A DNA stretch of 33,348 nt. Source: Candidatus Magnetocorallium paracelense. Lineage in GTDB: Bacteria > Nitrospirota > Thermodesulfovibrionia > Thermodesulfovibrionales > Magnetobacteriaceae. How positions within the stretch are numbered: the first letter of the stretch is position 1; each line of letters starts with the position of its first letter. The notes beneath the pieces were generated by a model. That model was not told the DNA's origin, did not search any database, and was given only the letters and a program-made list of their open reading frames with translations. Location of the stretch: positions 1 to 33,348 of the forward strand of contig JAREWP010000008.1 in the NCBI GenBank assembly GCA_029001845.1, in the 5' to 3' direction. The translations under genes and the position numbers were made by a program. Of this stretch, positions 17,314 through 25,297 are shown in pieces.

Positions 17314-19368
17314 ATGTTTGAAGGAAGAAAAATAAAAAAACTTTTATCAGAGCTGATTAAGTCTTATAACGAATCAGATTCCTTGAGGATCATGGAAGAG
17401 CTCTCCGAGTTCGGGAAAACAGCCATGCCCATCGTCGTCAGATCAATAAGATCGAGAGAACTTAATTCGGTAAAAGGTATGAAACTCGTTGAAAAGATCC
17501 TAAACGAATATGATATTTCAGACCTTCTCCCCCTTACTGCCGATGAATTCGATATCGTCAGAGGACTTGCAAAAAAAATAACAGTAACAAAATGGAAAGA
17601 AGAGGCGATACCGAAACTCCTTGAAAACCTTCAGCACAAAGACGCCTTTATCAGAGCCAGTGCAACGGAGATATTGACTGAAATGAGGAACCAGTCGACA
17701 GTACTGAAGCTTGTCTCTCTGTTTAACGAAAACGACATCGAACTCAAGAAAAACATTATAAAAATTTTAAGCGCAACCGGCGGACAGGTAGCAACCAAGC
17801 TCTTGATAACCGCATTAAAGGAGAAAGACAGGTCCATCAGATTCCAGGCCGTGCGGGGACTAAGCAAAATGAAAGACCCTTCCAGCGTAGAGCCTATTAT
17901 AGAAATACTCAATGACGATGACGTCCAGATAAAAAAATGCGCCCTCGATACATTGTGGGCCATAGGAGACAGTCAGGCAGCTATTGCCATTGTACCCCAT
18001 CTTAATGACAAAGATCTCCTTGTACGTCAGAAAGCAGTGGACTGTATAATAAAGATCGGTGATTCTTCGATAGTCTCGCAAATCTACCATCTTCTCAAAG
18101 ACCCCGATGTGAATGTCAGGCGCTGTACCGTAGAGATACTCAATAATCTGAACGATCCCAGAACAGGAGAAGAACTTATTAAAGTAATGAAGGATTCCGA
18201 CTGGTGGGTGCGGCAGCGTGCAACAGATGCACTGGCAGAGTTAAAGGGCAGCAATGTAGTTAAGTATATCATCGTCATGCTCAACGAATCGGACGAAGCC
18301 ATGAGACGCTGTGCTGTGGAATTTTTTAATAAAGTATCCGATCCCTCATCATTTGAACCACTGGTCCAGGCCCTTAAAGATGACGACTGGTGGGTGAGGG
18401 AAAAGGCGATTACAGCTCTGGGTAAACTAAAAGATCCCCGCGCTCTGGAACCACTTATGTCCATGATGGGCGATGAAGAAATCAAATGGGTGCTTCCTTC
18501 AGCATTTGCCGATATTGGTGGCGAAAAAGCCATTGAGGAGATCGGGAAACTGCTTAAAGACAGTCAGAAACTGGTTCGCCTGGAGTCTTTAAAAGCAATA
18601 GAAAAATTAAAAGAGCTTTCTCTTGTCGATGATATAAAGGATTTGCTCAACGATTGCGATGATGAGGTTTGTAATGCCGCAATAAAAGTTCTTAAAGAAG
18701 TCACCGGAAAGACCTTCCAACCGGAGGAGGAGTCCCCTAAGGCCACGCAGCCTCTTGATAAGATGATGGGTTCGGTTTTTCCCGAAGGCTCAATACTGAC
18801 AGAAGCCATTGTGGTTGTCGATCTCTGTAATTCGACCGGCATAGCCAACAAATACGGAGACCAGTTCGCTCTGAACTTGACTAAAATATTAACGGACGCA
18901 GTACGCTCCATAATAGATAAAGAAGGTTTTCAGTTTATGAAGAGCACGGGGGACGGATTTCTTATTACTTTTACTACAATAGAAATCGCAATAAGATTCT
19001 CTCTCACCCTTACAAATATAATAGGGAAGTACAACCAGACAGCAGACAAAAGATCGGTTATCGATCTGAGATTTGCAATAAACCTTGGAGAAACACGAAT
19101 CGATGCAAAGGGAGACAGGCTGGGAGTCGCAGTTAACATGACTTTCAGGGTCGAAGGCGTTAAGCCCGACGATATGATAGAGATCGAGGGCGGGATTAAA
19201 AAGGAGCAAATGCCTGTTGTCAACAGAATTCTCGTAACCGAAAATGTCGCTGAAGAAGTCAGAAAATATAATAATATCAGTGTAACGCTGCTGGGTCTCT
19301 TTGAATTGAAGGGAATTACAGGTCTGCATCGGGTTTTCGAACTTAAGACAGCTTCAAAGGAGGGGTAG
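17314..19368 (+). CDS. HEAT-repeat protein fused to class III nucleotidyl cyclase
   Basis: This encodes 684 aa with no signal peptide or membrane segment, so it is cytosolic. Residues about 1-470 are roughly a dozen HEAT/PBS-lyase-type helical repeats (for example DPSSVEPIIEILNDDDVQIK and DPRALEPLMSMMGDEE), including two near-identical SDWWVRQRATDALAELK / DDWWVREKAITALGKLK units. Residues about 490-680 are a class III adenylate/guanylate cyclase domain. The two metal Asp residues are D503 (VVVDLCNST) and D547 (KSTGDGF), 44 apart. K543, GDRLG and the VNMTFR Asn/Arg pair are present, so the domain looks catalytically competent. The HEAT array probably senses or binds a protein partner. The cyclic-nucleotide-binding protein begins 5 bases downstream. 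cAMP versus cGMP cannot be decided from the sequence. Confidence 0.9.
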   Translation: MFEGRKIKKLLSELIKSYNESDSLRIMEELSEFGKTAMPIVVRSIRSRELNSVKGMKLVEKILNEYDISDLLPLTADEFDIVRGLAKKITVTKWKEEAIPKLLENLQHKDAFIRASATEILTEMRNQSTVLKLVSLFNENDIELKKNIIKILSATGGQVATKLLITALKEKDRSIRFQAVRGLSKMKDPSSVEPIIEILNDDDVQIKKCALDTLWAIGDSQAAIAIVPHLNDKDLLVRQKAVDCIIKIGDSSIVSQIYHLLKDPDVNVRRCTVEILNNLNDPRTGEELIKVMKDSDWWVRQRATDALAELKGSNVVKYIIVMLNESDEAMRRCAVEFFNKVSDPSSFEPLVQALKDDDWWVREKAITALGKLKDPRALEPLMSMMGDEEIKWVLPSAFADIGGEKAIEEIGKLLKDSQKLVRLESLKAIEKLKELSLVDDIKDLLNDCDDEVCNAAIKVLKEVTGKTFQPEEESPKATQPLDKMMGSVFPEGSILTEAIVVVDLCNSTGIANKYGDQFALNLTKILTDAVRSIIDKEGFQFMKSTGDGFLITFTTIEIAIRFSLTLTNIIGKYNQTADKRSVIDLRFAINLGETRIDAKGDRLGVAVNMTFRVEGVKPDDMIEIEGGIKKEQMPVVNRILVTENVAEEVRKYNNISVTLLGLFELKGITGLHRVFELKTASKEG

Positions 19369-19373
19369 ACGTA

Positions 19374-19835
19374 ATGGAGGATATAAATTATTCCAGAGTA
19401 AAAAATATCCTGAAGGAGATTCCTTTTTTCGAGGATTTCAATGAAGAAGATCTCGATTATCTTTCAGGCCAACTGAGTCTCAGATCGTTTGGCGACGGAA
19501 CAGAGCTTTTTAAGAAAGGAGATATAGGAGATTATCTTTTTTTTATTGTTGAGGGAAACGTTAAGATACAACTGGAATCTCCTTTTTATAAAAGTATCTA
19601 TGCCACAGTGGGAAGAGGCAACAGTATCGGGGAGATGTCTCTGATAGATGAGTTTCCCAGGTCAGCGACTATCGTGGTTACCGAATCGGCGGAACTGTTA
19701 ATACTGACAAAAAACCGTTTTGAATCCATAAATGAAGAAAACCCGGCAGTTGGGATTAAATTGTTAAAGGGGCTGGCCAGGAGTCTTAGTAAGAGAATAA
19801 GAGGACTTTCAGGCAGATTCGCCGATCTGGCTTAA
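19374..19835 (+). CDS. Stand-alone cyclic-nucleotide-binding domain protein
   Basis: This encodes 153 aa. GGAGGGG (19360-19366), overlapping the end of the cyclase gene, supplies the ribosome site. The cyclic-nucleotide-binding fold runs from FFEDFNEEDLDYLSG to the C-terminal helix. The phosphate-binding cassette (GEMSLIDEFPRSATI, residues 86-100) is intact, with E87 and R96, the residues that bind the ribose and phosphate of cAMP/cGMP. There is no DNA-binding helix-turn-helix as in Crp, nor any kinase or channel domain. It therefore looks like a regulatory subunit that acts through protein contact. Its stop codon overlaps that of the convergent minus-strand operon. Confidence 0.9.
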   Translation: MEDINYSRVKNILKEIPFFEDFNEEDLDYLSGQLSLRSFGDGTELFKKGDIGDYLFFIVEGNVKIQLESPFYKSIYATVGRGNSIGEMSLIDEFPRSATIVVTESAELLILTKNRFESINEENPAVGIKLLKGLARSLSKRIRGLSGRFADLA

Positions 19836-21646
19836 CGATATTTCTCTATAACTCTGTTTTTCTGCTTTCCCCCTTTCGATGCGACGGAATCAATGTGTCG
19901 TATATCGATCTTTCCAAGATTCAGACCTTTCCTTGTCACAAAAATTCTTGACACTCCGGAACTCTTCCCGAAAAGATACTCATAAGGTATCGACTCACCA
20001 GGCTCAATACGAATCTTCCCTTCTTTGTGAGACGATGAAGAAAGAAAAATCATTACCCCCCTATTATCTTGTACATTGGTTTTTACATCTACGACTTCTA
20101 ACCTGTCATGGGTGCTTATCGTTATTACTTCATCTTTTGAATACCACCTCTTCCCGCCTATATTCTGATTGAAAACAATATACTCCATTTCAGGCTCCTC
20201 TATCTCCACAACCAGGCTCCCTATAAGACGATCGTTTTCCGTTACGGTGATTTTATATTTCATACCTCTTTTATCGGTTGAGTATTTTACCCATAGATCT
20301 TCAGCCGTATTGATAAGAGCCCCCCTGTCTTCTCCGTTATTATTTAATACATCGGAGACGAACCCTACAAAATTCACCTTTACATCTCTGCCGTCGATTC
20401 CGTCCGACAAGGCTTCCACAAGTTTAATCGTATCGCCCCTTACAACGCTCAGGTGTTCGTTGTTTTGCAGCACTCTTCTTATACCGTTTACCTCTACGAT
20501 AAGATATTTGAATCTCTTTTCAACCTGTTTTACACTTGGTTGAATACCTCTTGCTCCTGTTGCAGAAAAACGGACCTCTCCACATTTAAAATTATCCTTT
20601 CTTACGATCGCCTTAACAGATGAGTGAATCGTAAATTCTCTGCCTATATCGTTTGCAGTACCCAGGCCGATTAAATCAAGACTGAGACCGCGTTTATAGT
20701 TGGCCTCCACACCGGTAACAGAAACTCTGTCACCTTTCTTTACATCAAGAGTATCACCGTTGTTCAGCAGGATCGACGAATCATTGAGAGAAACAATGAC
20801 ATATTTTAATTCAGGAGGATCGAGAGCTATTTTAGGGCTCTCCGGTATGATGTCAAACTCATTGAGAAAGGAATTTACAACAAGGGTTTGATATCTCACT
20901 TTACCCTTGATATCTTTTATCTCTTTTGACGTCTCTATGCCAAAACTCGGCATATGGTGCCTGGAGAGAGCGAAAAAAGTAGCCGACCCTCTTTGCTCAG
21001 GGTGTTTTGTATTATTGGCGAATGTATTATGGTTGCTGAACTTGAAGTGGTGATCTCTGTTTGCAATACTCCTGTTCGCTCTTTTGGCGACTCTTACAGC
21101 GATATCACCTAAAGGGATTACCTCTCCGTCAGATGTTTCGAAAACATTTGCGTCTGCGATTATTGATTGTCCGTATCTCATGGGATTAACAAGATGACTT
21201 TCCCATTTATGGGAATAGAACCCGGAACCTTCGTGAAGATTCAGCAGGAAATCGCTTTCCGATATAAGCTCTTTTAATATTTCGACAACTCTGTCTTCAT
21301 AAAAAACATTACTGTTGGCAGGGTCGAACCGCCTGTTCATATCGTCATTAATAAGTCTTTTATTTCTTATAATAGACAAAAAATTGGCTCTGGGCACAAC
21401 GATCATGTTTCCCTTCCTCAATGCCATGTCTGCATACAAATCCGCAGCAAGATAAGCACCGGGCTCGTCTCCCTGAATGCCGCCTATAATCATCAAGGTT
21501 TGTCCTTCCTCTATACCGTATATTTTATATACATGGAGTTCATAATCTGTGTTTTCGAAATAAACCAGATGTTTCGTTCCGGACAGTGCTGTAGCGGGAA
21601 GGAGAAAGAATAAAATAAAAAACAAAATTATTAAATTGATTTTCAT
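19832..21646 (-). CDS. csd4: Csd4/M99-like zinc carboxypeptidase (peptidoglycan shape enzyme)
   Basis: This encodes 604 aa. A signal peptide (LIILFFILFFLLPATALS) directs it to the periplasm. Residues about 28-265 are an M14-type carboxypeptidase fold. The zinc motif is GGIQGDEPG: Gln58 replaces the usual His, with Glu61 and His138 (NLHEGSGFYS), while Glu238 (GIETSK) is the likely catalytic base. RNKRLINDDMNRRF also fits. The Gln ligand is the reported hallmark of Helicobacter pylori Csd4, a D,L-carboxypeptidase that trims peptidoglycan tripeptides and is needed for helical shape. Residues about 275-595 contain three tandem beta-domains, each opening with a K/EYxIVxLN-like strand and a GDxLxVxxGD-type turn. 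This is longer than Csd4 (~440 aa). It is the last gene of a six-gene operon and overlaps the preceding gene by 4 bases (ATGA). Confidence 0.82.
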   Translation of the reverse strand: MKINLIILFFILFFLLPATALSGTKHLVYFENTDYELHVYKIYGIEEGQTLMIIGGIQGDEPGAYLAADLYADMALRKGNMIVVPRANFLSIIRNKRLINDDMNRRFDPANSNVFYEDRVVEILKELISESDFLLNLHEGSGFYSHKWESHLVNPMRYGQSIIADANVFETSDGEVIPLGDIAVRVAKRANRSIANRDHHFKFSNHNTFANNTKHPEQRGSATFFALSRHHMPSFGIETSKEIKDIKGKVRYQTLVVNSFLNEFDIIPESPKIALDPPELKYVIVSLNDSSILLNNGDTLDVKKGDRVSVTGVEANYKRGLSLDLIGLGTANDIGREFTIHSSVKAIVRKDNFKCGEVRFSATGARGIQPSVKQVEKRFKYLIVEVNGIRRVLQNNEHLSVVRGDTIKLVEALSDGIDGRDVKVNFVGFVSDVLNNNGEDRGALINTAEDLWVKYSTDKRGMKYKITVTENDRLIGSLVVEIEEPEMEYIVFNQNIGGKRWYSKDEVITISTHDRLEVVDVKTNVQDNRGVMIFLSSSSHKEGKIRIEPGESIPYEYLFGKSSGVSRIFVTRKGLNLGKIDIRHIDSVASKGGKQKNRVIEKYR

Positions 21647-22479
21647 GATAAAGCCCGCTCCATATCAATTTCCTTCTTTATAACGACTTTACCCTTATCA
21701 TCGTACACAAAGATAAAAATCTCCTCTATCGTTTCGACTTTGTCAGTGATTGTCATTGTAAAAGGCCGTCTGTACTTAATAATAAAGTTATCTCCCCGTT
21801 TATAATTAAGAGGAAGACCGTTCATAATGCCCACTGTTTTCGGATAAGTATTATATCGCCCTCCGGCTCTCCATATCAGAATGACATAACCACTTGCCTT
21901 TTCCCGATCTGCAATATTTTTTGCAACATTGAAACGCACTTTCACTCCTCTGTCTCCAGAGAGTTTTTCGGCCACCAGGTTTTCAATAATGACAGCCTGA
22001 TGGTTCGCATACTCAACTTTGGACTCTGATGAAAGCCCGGCAGTACTGCTGAATGAGGGTTCGTCCAGGTGCTCATTGGGAGTACTCGATTTCGAATTGC
22101 CGGCAGAGAAGAACTTTGCCTTTGTCGTCAGTTGAGGGATTTTATCGTCTGCTCTCTCTTCATTCTTTTCAGCGGGAAAAGAGTCTTCAGAAGTTTCTAT
22201 CCCCTCTTGAATGACTGTCAGCATGTGACGATTTTCAGCACCGAGCAATTGCATTTCAAGAGCCTTTTTCTCTGTAGAAAGGGCCAGCAGATCTTCCTTT
22301 AATGTCATATTCTCATAATAGTATTTCGACGTAAAAAAGCCGAATCCCCCTGAGCACAGAATCAGCATAAAAAAAGTAAGCACCAAAAGAGACAATGATC
22401 TCGAAGTCGTGGTTAATGTACGGACTTTCCCTGTTCTGTTTTTAAAATAGATAAATGTAATCATCTTGTGATTTTTCAT
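21643..22479 (-). CDS. Single-pass membrane protein with coiled coil and C-terminal beta domain, unknown family
   Basis: This encodes 278 aa. A short cytoplasmic basic N-terminus (about 1-27) precedes one membrane segment (SLLVLTFFMLILCSGGFGFF, residues about 30-49). Next come a short coiled coil (about 56-85), a Ser/Glu-rich linker (about 95-155) and a folded beta-rich domain (about 165-278; GVKVRFNVAKNIADREKASG, RYNTYPKTVGIMNGLPLNY). The arrangement predicts a periplasmic domain tethered to the inner membrane. I do not recognise the family. It overlaps the Csd4-like gene by 4 bases and follows the L,D-transpeptidase gene by 27 bases, so it is almost certainly part of the same machine. It could be a scaffold comparable in role to Csd5 or Csd7, but sequence similarity to these is not evident by eye. 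No clear ribosome site is seen. Confidence 0.85.
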   Translation of the reverse strand: MKNHKMITFIYFKNRTGKVRTLTTTSRSLSLLVLTFFMLILCSGGFGFFTSKYYYENMTLKEDLLALSTEKKALEMQLLGAENRHMLTVIQEGIETSEDSFPAEKNEERADDKIPQLTTKAKFFSAGNSKSSTPNEHLDEPSFSSTAGLSSESKVEYANHQAVIIENLVAEKLSGDRGVKVRFNVAKNIADREKASGYVILIWRAGGRYNTYPKTVGIMNGLPLNYKRGDNFIIKYRRPFTMTITDKVETIEEIFIFVYDDKGKVVIKKEIDMERALS

Positions 22480-22506
22480 AGAATAATTGAGGAAAGCAGA
22501 GGGAAG

Positions 22507-23616
22507 TTACAGACCTGAGGCTCCGGAATCGGATTTGTTTTCTTCTGAAGCAGTAAGTCTTTCAGAGTCCCCCTTCCGGGTCGGCAGCGATTTCTTTTTC
22601 ATCACCATGGCCTTTTTTCTCATTAAATTGGCTGTCGCAATAACCCTGGAATTTTTAACAGGTAATCCTACCCACTCTTCTCCGAATATCTTCCATTTAC
22701 CGGCTTCATCAACAAGATATAGCCTCTTCAGGCCGGAGTCCTCATACAAATCGCTCCTGTAGTTTTGCAGGAATGAGACAACAGTATATTCATCGAACTT
22801 AATAATCTTGATATCGCTCGTCTTTACAACTATTTCATCGTACGTGTCGTTAAGACCCATTTTATATTCCTTCCATGCATGAATATCCATACCTCTTGAA
22901 TAAAAGCTCTTTGAATAAGCCGATACATATGTATCAATATCCTTTCCTGTCCATGCCTTTCTCCATAGTTCCAGGAGGGCAAGTATTTTTTTACGTTCAG
23001 AATCGAGTTTGTCTTTCGTTGTGTACCTGATATCGGCTACGATAATTAAAGGGGTCGATTGAAGATCGACGTATTTCGCTATTTCAAGCATATCGTTGTT
23101 TAAGGCGACGACACAACCTCTTGTATCATAAGGTTTAAGAAGCCTGTCAGGAGTATTTGTAGCATGAAGCCATATGCCTTTACCGTTTTTATTAACAGCT
23201 CTGTCTGCAAGGTTCGGATAATTGGTAGTCAGAGCCATGACGCCATACTCCGGCAGGAGGTCTTTCTCTTCCATAATATCCGAAAAAAAATATACTCCTT
23301 CAGGTGTCTTTTTATCTCCGCTTACCATCTTATCTCCCGACTTCTTTCCTGTAGTAACATTAAAGAGGCTTTTCTTTCTGTATTTGTCATCATATACATA
23401 CAGCGTTTGTGACGACTTTTCGACGATCAAAGCAAAACCGTTATTATCGCCAAGTTTTATAAAAGTATCGGGCAGCAAAGAATAATATGATTTGGATTTC
23501 TCATTTTCCAAAGCACTCAAATCCTTTGTAAACAGAATGACAACAAAGAAAATAAAAAGAGCCACACAAAAAAACGTATGTAATTTCTTTGTAATTTTTA
23601 CAATTTTACTTGTCAT
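22507..23616 (-). CDS. L,D-transpeptidase-fold protein with NTF2-like C-terminus (Csd6-like)
   Basis: This encodes 369 aa. An N-terminal membrane anchor or signal (FFCVALFIFFVVILF) leads into a YkuD domain (about 58-198). It has FALIVEKSSQTLYVY, KKTPEGVYFFSD, catalytic-site His151 (GIWLHATN) and nucleophile Cys168 (YDTRGCVVALN). Residues about 208-318 (ILALLELWRKAWTGKDIDTY ... YLVDEAGKWKIFGEEW) form an NTF2/SnoaL-like domain. This YkuD-plus-NTF2 order is that of Helicobacter pylori Csd6, which acts as an L,D-carboxypeptidase on tetrapeptides, the step before Csd4. True crosslinking L,D-transpeptidase activity is the alternative. The start overlaps the end of the second bactofilin gene by 11 bases. 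The C-terminus is a short basic, Ser-rich tail. Confidence 0.85.
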   Translation of the reverse strand: MTSKIVKITKKLHTFFCVALFIFFVVILFTKDLSALENEKSKSYYSLLPDTFIKLGDNNGFALIVEKSSQTLYVYDDKYRKKSLFNVTTGKKSGDKMVSGDKKTPEGVYFFSDIMEEKDLLPEYGVMALTTNYPNLADRAVNKNGKGIWLHATNTPDRLLKPYDTRGCVVALNNDMLEIAKYVDLQSTPLIIVADIRYTTKDKLDSERKKILALLELWRKAWTGKDIDTYVSAYSKSFYSRGMDIHAWKEYKMGLNDTYDEIVVKTSDIKIIKFDEYTVVSFLQNYRSDLYEDSGLKRLYLVDEAGKWKIFGEEWVGLPVKNSRVIATANLMRKKAMVMKKKSLPTRKGDSERLTASEENKSDSGASGL

Positions 23617-23947
23617 TGTTCGACTCGCTCATTTCGCATTTTCCCTCAAAAACAGTACCTTCGCCTATCAGGAGGTCTTTTGTTTTAATATCTCCGTAAA
23701 CTTTACCGGCGCCGATCAGCTCAACTTTTGTAGAGGCTTCTATCATACCGCGCACCAGACCGGATATAACGGCAATATCCACCTTAATAGTAGATTCGAC
23801 CAAACCGTTTTCTCCGATAATAAGCATACCCTTTGCATCTATATCTCCGGTAAACTTGCCATCTATTCTTACAATACCCTCAAAAGACAGCGTTCCGCTT
23901 AATCGGGCGTCTTCATGTATATACCCGCTTATATCCCCCGGTTTCAT
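23606..23947 (-). CDS. Bactofilin (second, short)
   Basis: This encodes 113 aa, a bactofilin (DUF583) beta-helix with short tails. The typical rungs LSFEGIVRIDGKFTGDIDAK, GMLIIGENGLVESTIKV and GKVYGDIKTKDLLIGEGTVF are visible. Bactofilins polymerise without nucleotide into filaments that position cell-wall enzymes; CcmA is the member required for helical shape in Helicobacter. It begins 3 bases after the first bactofilin gene ends. The two proteins are clearly diverged, so they could copolymerise. Confidence 0.92.
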   Translation of the reverse strand: MKPGDISGYIHEDARLSGTLSFEGIVRIDGKFTGDIDAKGMLIIGENGLVESTIKVDIAVISGLVRGMIEASTKVELIGAGKVYGDIKTKDLLIGEGTVFEGKCEMSESNNDK

Positions 23948-23950
23948 TTG

Positions 23951-24376
23951 TTACCCGCCCTGAGGCGAAATCGCTCCTTCATTGATCATCGTCATTGTAT
24001 TTTCTACAGAGACGGTTACATCATCTGAAGACTTTTCCCTCAGCTCCCTCTCCATAATGGCCGTGCCTTCAAGTATTCCGCCTTCAAGGACAATCAGTTT
24101 AAGTGCGCTGATACTTCCAAAGACCCTGCCTTTTGTGTTTATCTCAATAGAATCGGAAGCATTAATCATTCCTTTAACGGTTCCTCCTATCAGAACCGAT
24201 TGAGCATGAATATTACCCTCAAATGCACCCTTTTCGCCAAGTATGACTCTATCGGCCCGAACATCGCCTTCAAAGCGACCGTCTATTCTCAGGGTCCCCT
24301 TTGTGTCGATCTCACCTTTCACTGCAGAATCGACTCCCACAAAGGATTCTATTATAGTAGATTTTCTAGTACTCAC
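23951..24376 (-). CDS. Bactofilin (first, longer)
   Basis: This encodes 141 aa from GTG 24376, or 146 aa from TTG 24391; neither has a strong ribosome site and both overlap the end of the M23 gene, implying translational coupling. The core (GTLRIDGRFEGDVRADRVIL, GAFEGNIHAQSVLIGGTVKG, GRVFGSISALKLIVLEGGIL) is a standard bactofilin beta-helix. The N-terminal tail is basic and Ser/Thr-rich, as in membrane-associating bactofilins. A C-terminal tail of about 40 residues is absent from the second copy. It is a likely scaffold for the M23 peptidase next door, a pairing well known for bactofilin loci. Confidence 0.9.
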   Translation of the reverse strand: MSTRKSTIIESFVGVDSAVKGEIDTKGTLRIDGRFEGDVRADRVILGEKGAFEGNIHAQSVLIGGTVKGMINASDSIEINTKGRVFGSISALKLIVLEGGILEGTAIMERELREKSSDDVTVSVENTMTMINEGAISPQGG

Positions 24377-25247
24377 CCTTTTGCTTTTCAAGAAAAGGCC
24401 GGGGATTGACAGCCCTCTTATCTATCCAGACCTCATAATGCACATGAGGCCCGGTTGTATTTCCCGTGGAACCGACATATCCTATGATATCGCCTCTCTT
24501 TACTTTGCCGCCAACTTTTGCATTTAGCTTTTTATTATGGGCGTAACAGGTTGTAAAACCGAAACCGTGCTCAAGAACGACCAGCTTACCGCTGCCTCCA
24601 CCCCAGCCGGAAAAGCTGACAATACCATCGGCAGTCGCTTTTATCGGAGTACCCGGCCAGGCAGCTATATCGACACCTGAATGAAAATTTCTCTTCCCCG
24701 ACTTCGGATGTTTTCTCCACCCGAAACTGGAACTCTCATAACCCTCTATAACAGGCGACCCCATCGGCGTAGCAAAATAGATGTCCCGCTCCTGTCTGAG
24801 ATAATCCTTTATGCCGCCCACATTGTCAATGGCTTTCTCGATCTGCTTCTTAACCGAATCCATATCCAGGGAGCCAAGATCCGACACGTCGAGAGAATCA
24901 AAAATATCCTCCTTCGTTTCAAGCGAAAAGAGCTGTTTAAACTCGGTTTCCGCTTTTTTCAATGAATTGATTGTTGCATTTAAATTCATAAACTGATTGT
25001 GATGAAAATCCAGTTTATCCTTTGCCTCATTGTATTTTCTTGTTGTAATTTCGATAGTCTCTTTATATTCCCTGGTTGTTATTCTCACTGAAATAATGTA
25101 AGCAGAGTAAGAAAACCAGGCGATAACGAAAAGCAGGATTATCGGTATCGGAAGTTTTAGAGAGACAGGCTTCTTTTCGTTATGAGGGATGAGTAAAATG
25201 GTAATAGGTGTGAAAATACGAGATAAGATTCGTTTTATTCTATCCAT
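24366..25247 (-). CDS. Membrane-anchored M23 (LytM) peptidoglycan endopeptidase
   Basis: This encodes 293 aa. A cytoplasmic basic N-terminus and one membrane segment (IPIILLFVIAWFSYSAYIIS, residues about 34-53) are followed by a coiled coil (about 57-110). The LytM domain (about 168-285) keeps the zinc and catalytic residues: His189 and Asp193 (HSGVDIA), His237 (CYAHN) and His268/His270 (GPHVHYEV). It should cleave stem-peptide crosslinks in the periplasm, like Csd1/Csd3. It is the first gene of the operon, directly behind the promoter at 25298-25326. The start at 25247 has no clear Shine-Dalgarno. Confidence 0.92.
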   Translation of the reverse strand: MDRIKRILSRIFTPITILLIPHNEKKPVSLKLPIPIILLFVIAWFSYSAYIISVRITTREYKETIEITTRKYNEAKDKLDFHHNQFMNLNATINSLKKAETEFKQLFSLETKEDIFDSLDVSDLGSLDMDSVKKQIEKAIDNVGGIKDYLRQERDIYFATPMGSPVIEGYESSSFGWRKHPKSGKRNFHSGVDIAAWPGTPIKATADGIVSFSGWGGGSGKLVVLEHGFGFTTCYAHNKKLNAKVGGKVKRGDIIGYVGSTGNTTGPHVHYEVWIDKRAVNPRPFLEKQKGEY

Positions 25248-25297
25248 ATTCTATTGATTGTGCAATTCAGAAGCTGATCTGTATTTTATCGCGTAAT

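Noticed and set aside
18889-19329. Antisense frame across the cyclase domain
   Set aside because: The plus-strand frame carries catalytic motifs of class III cyclases; the antisense frame is a codon-usage shadow.
19832-21646. Succinylglutamate desuccinylase/aspartoacylase (AstE) assignment
   Set aside because: The signal peptide, the Gln zinc ligand, the extra beta-domains and the cell-wall operon all point to a periplasmic peptidoglycan carboxypeptidase.
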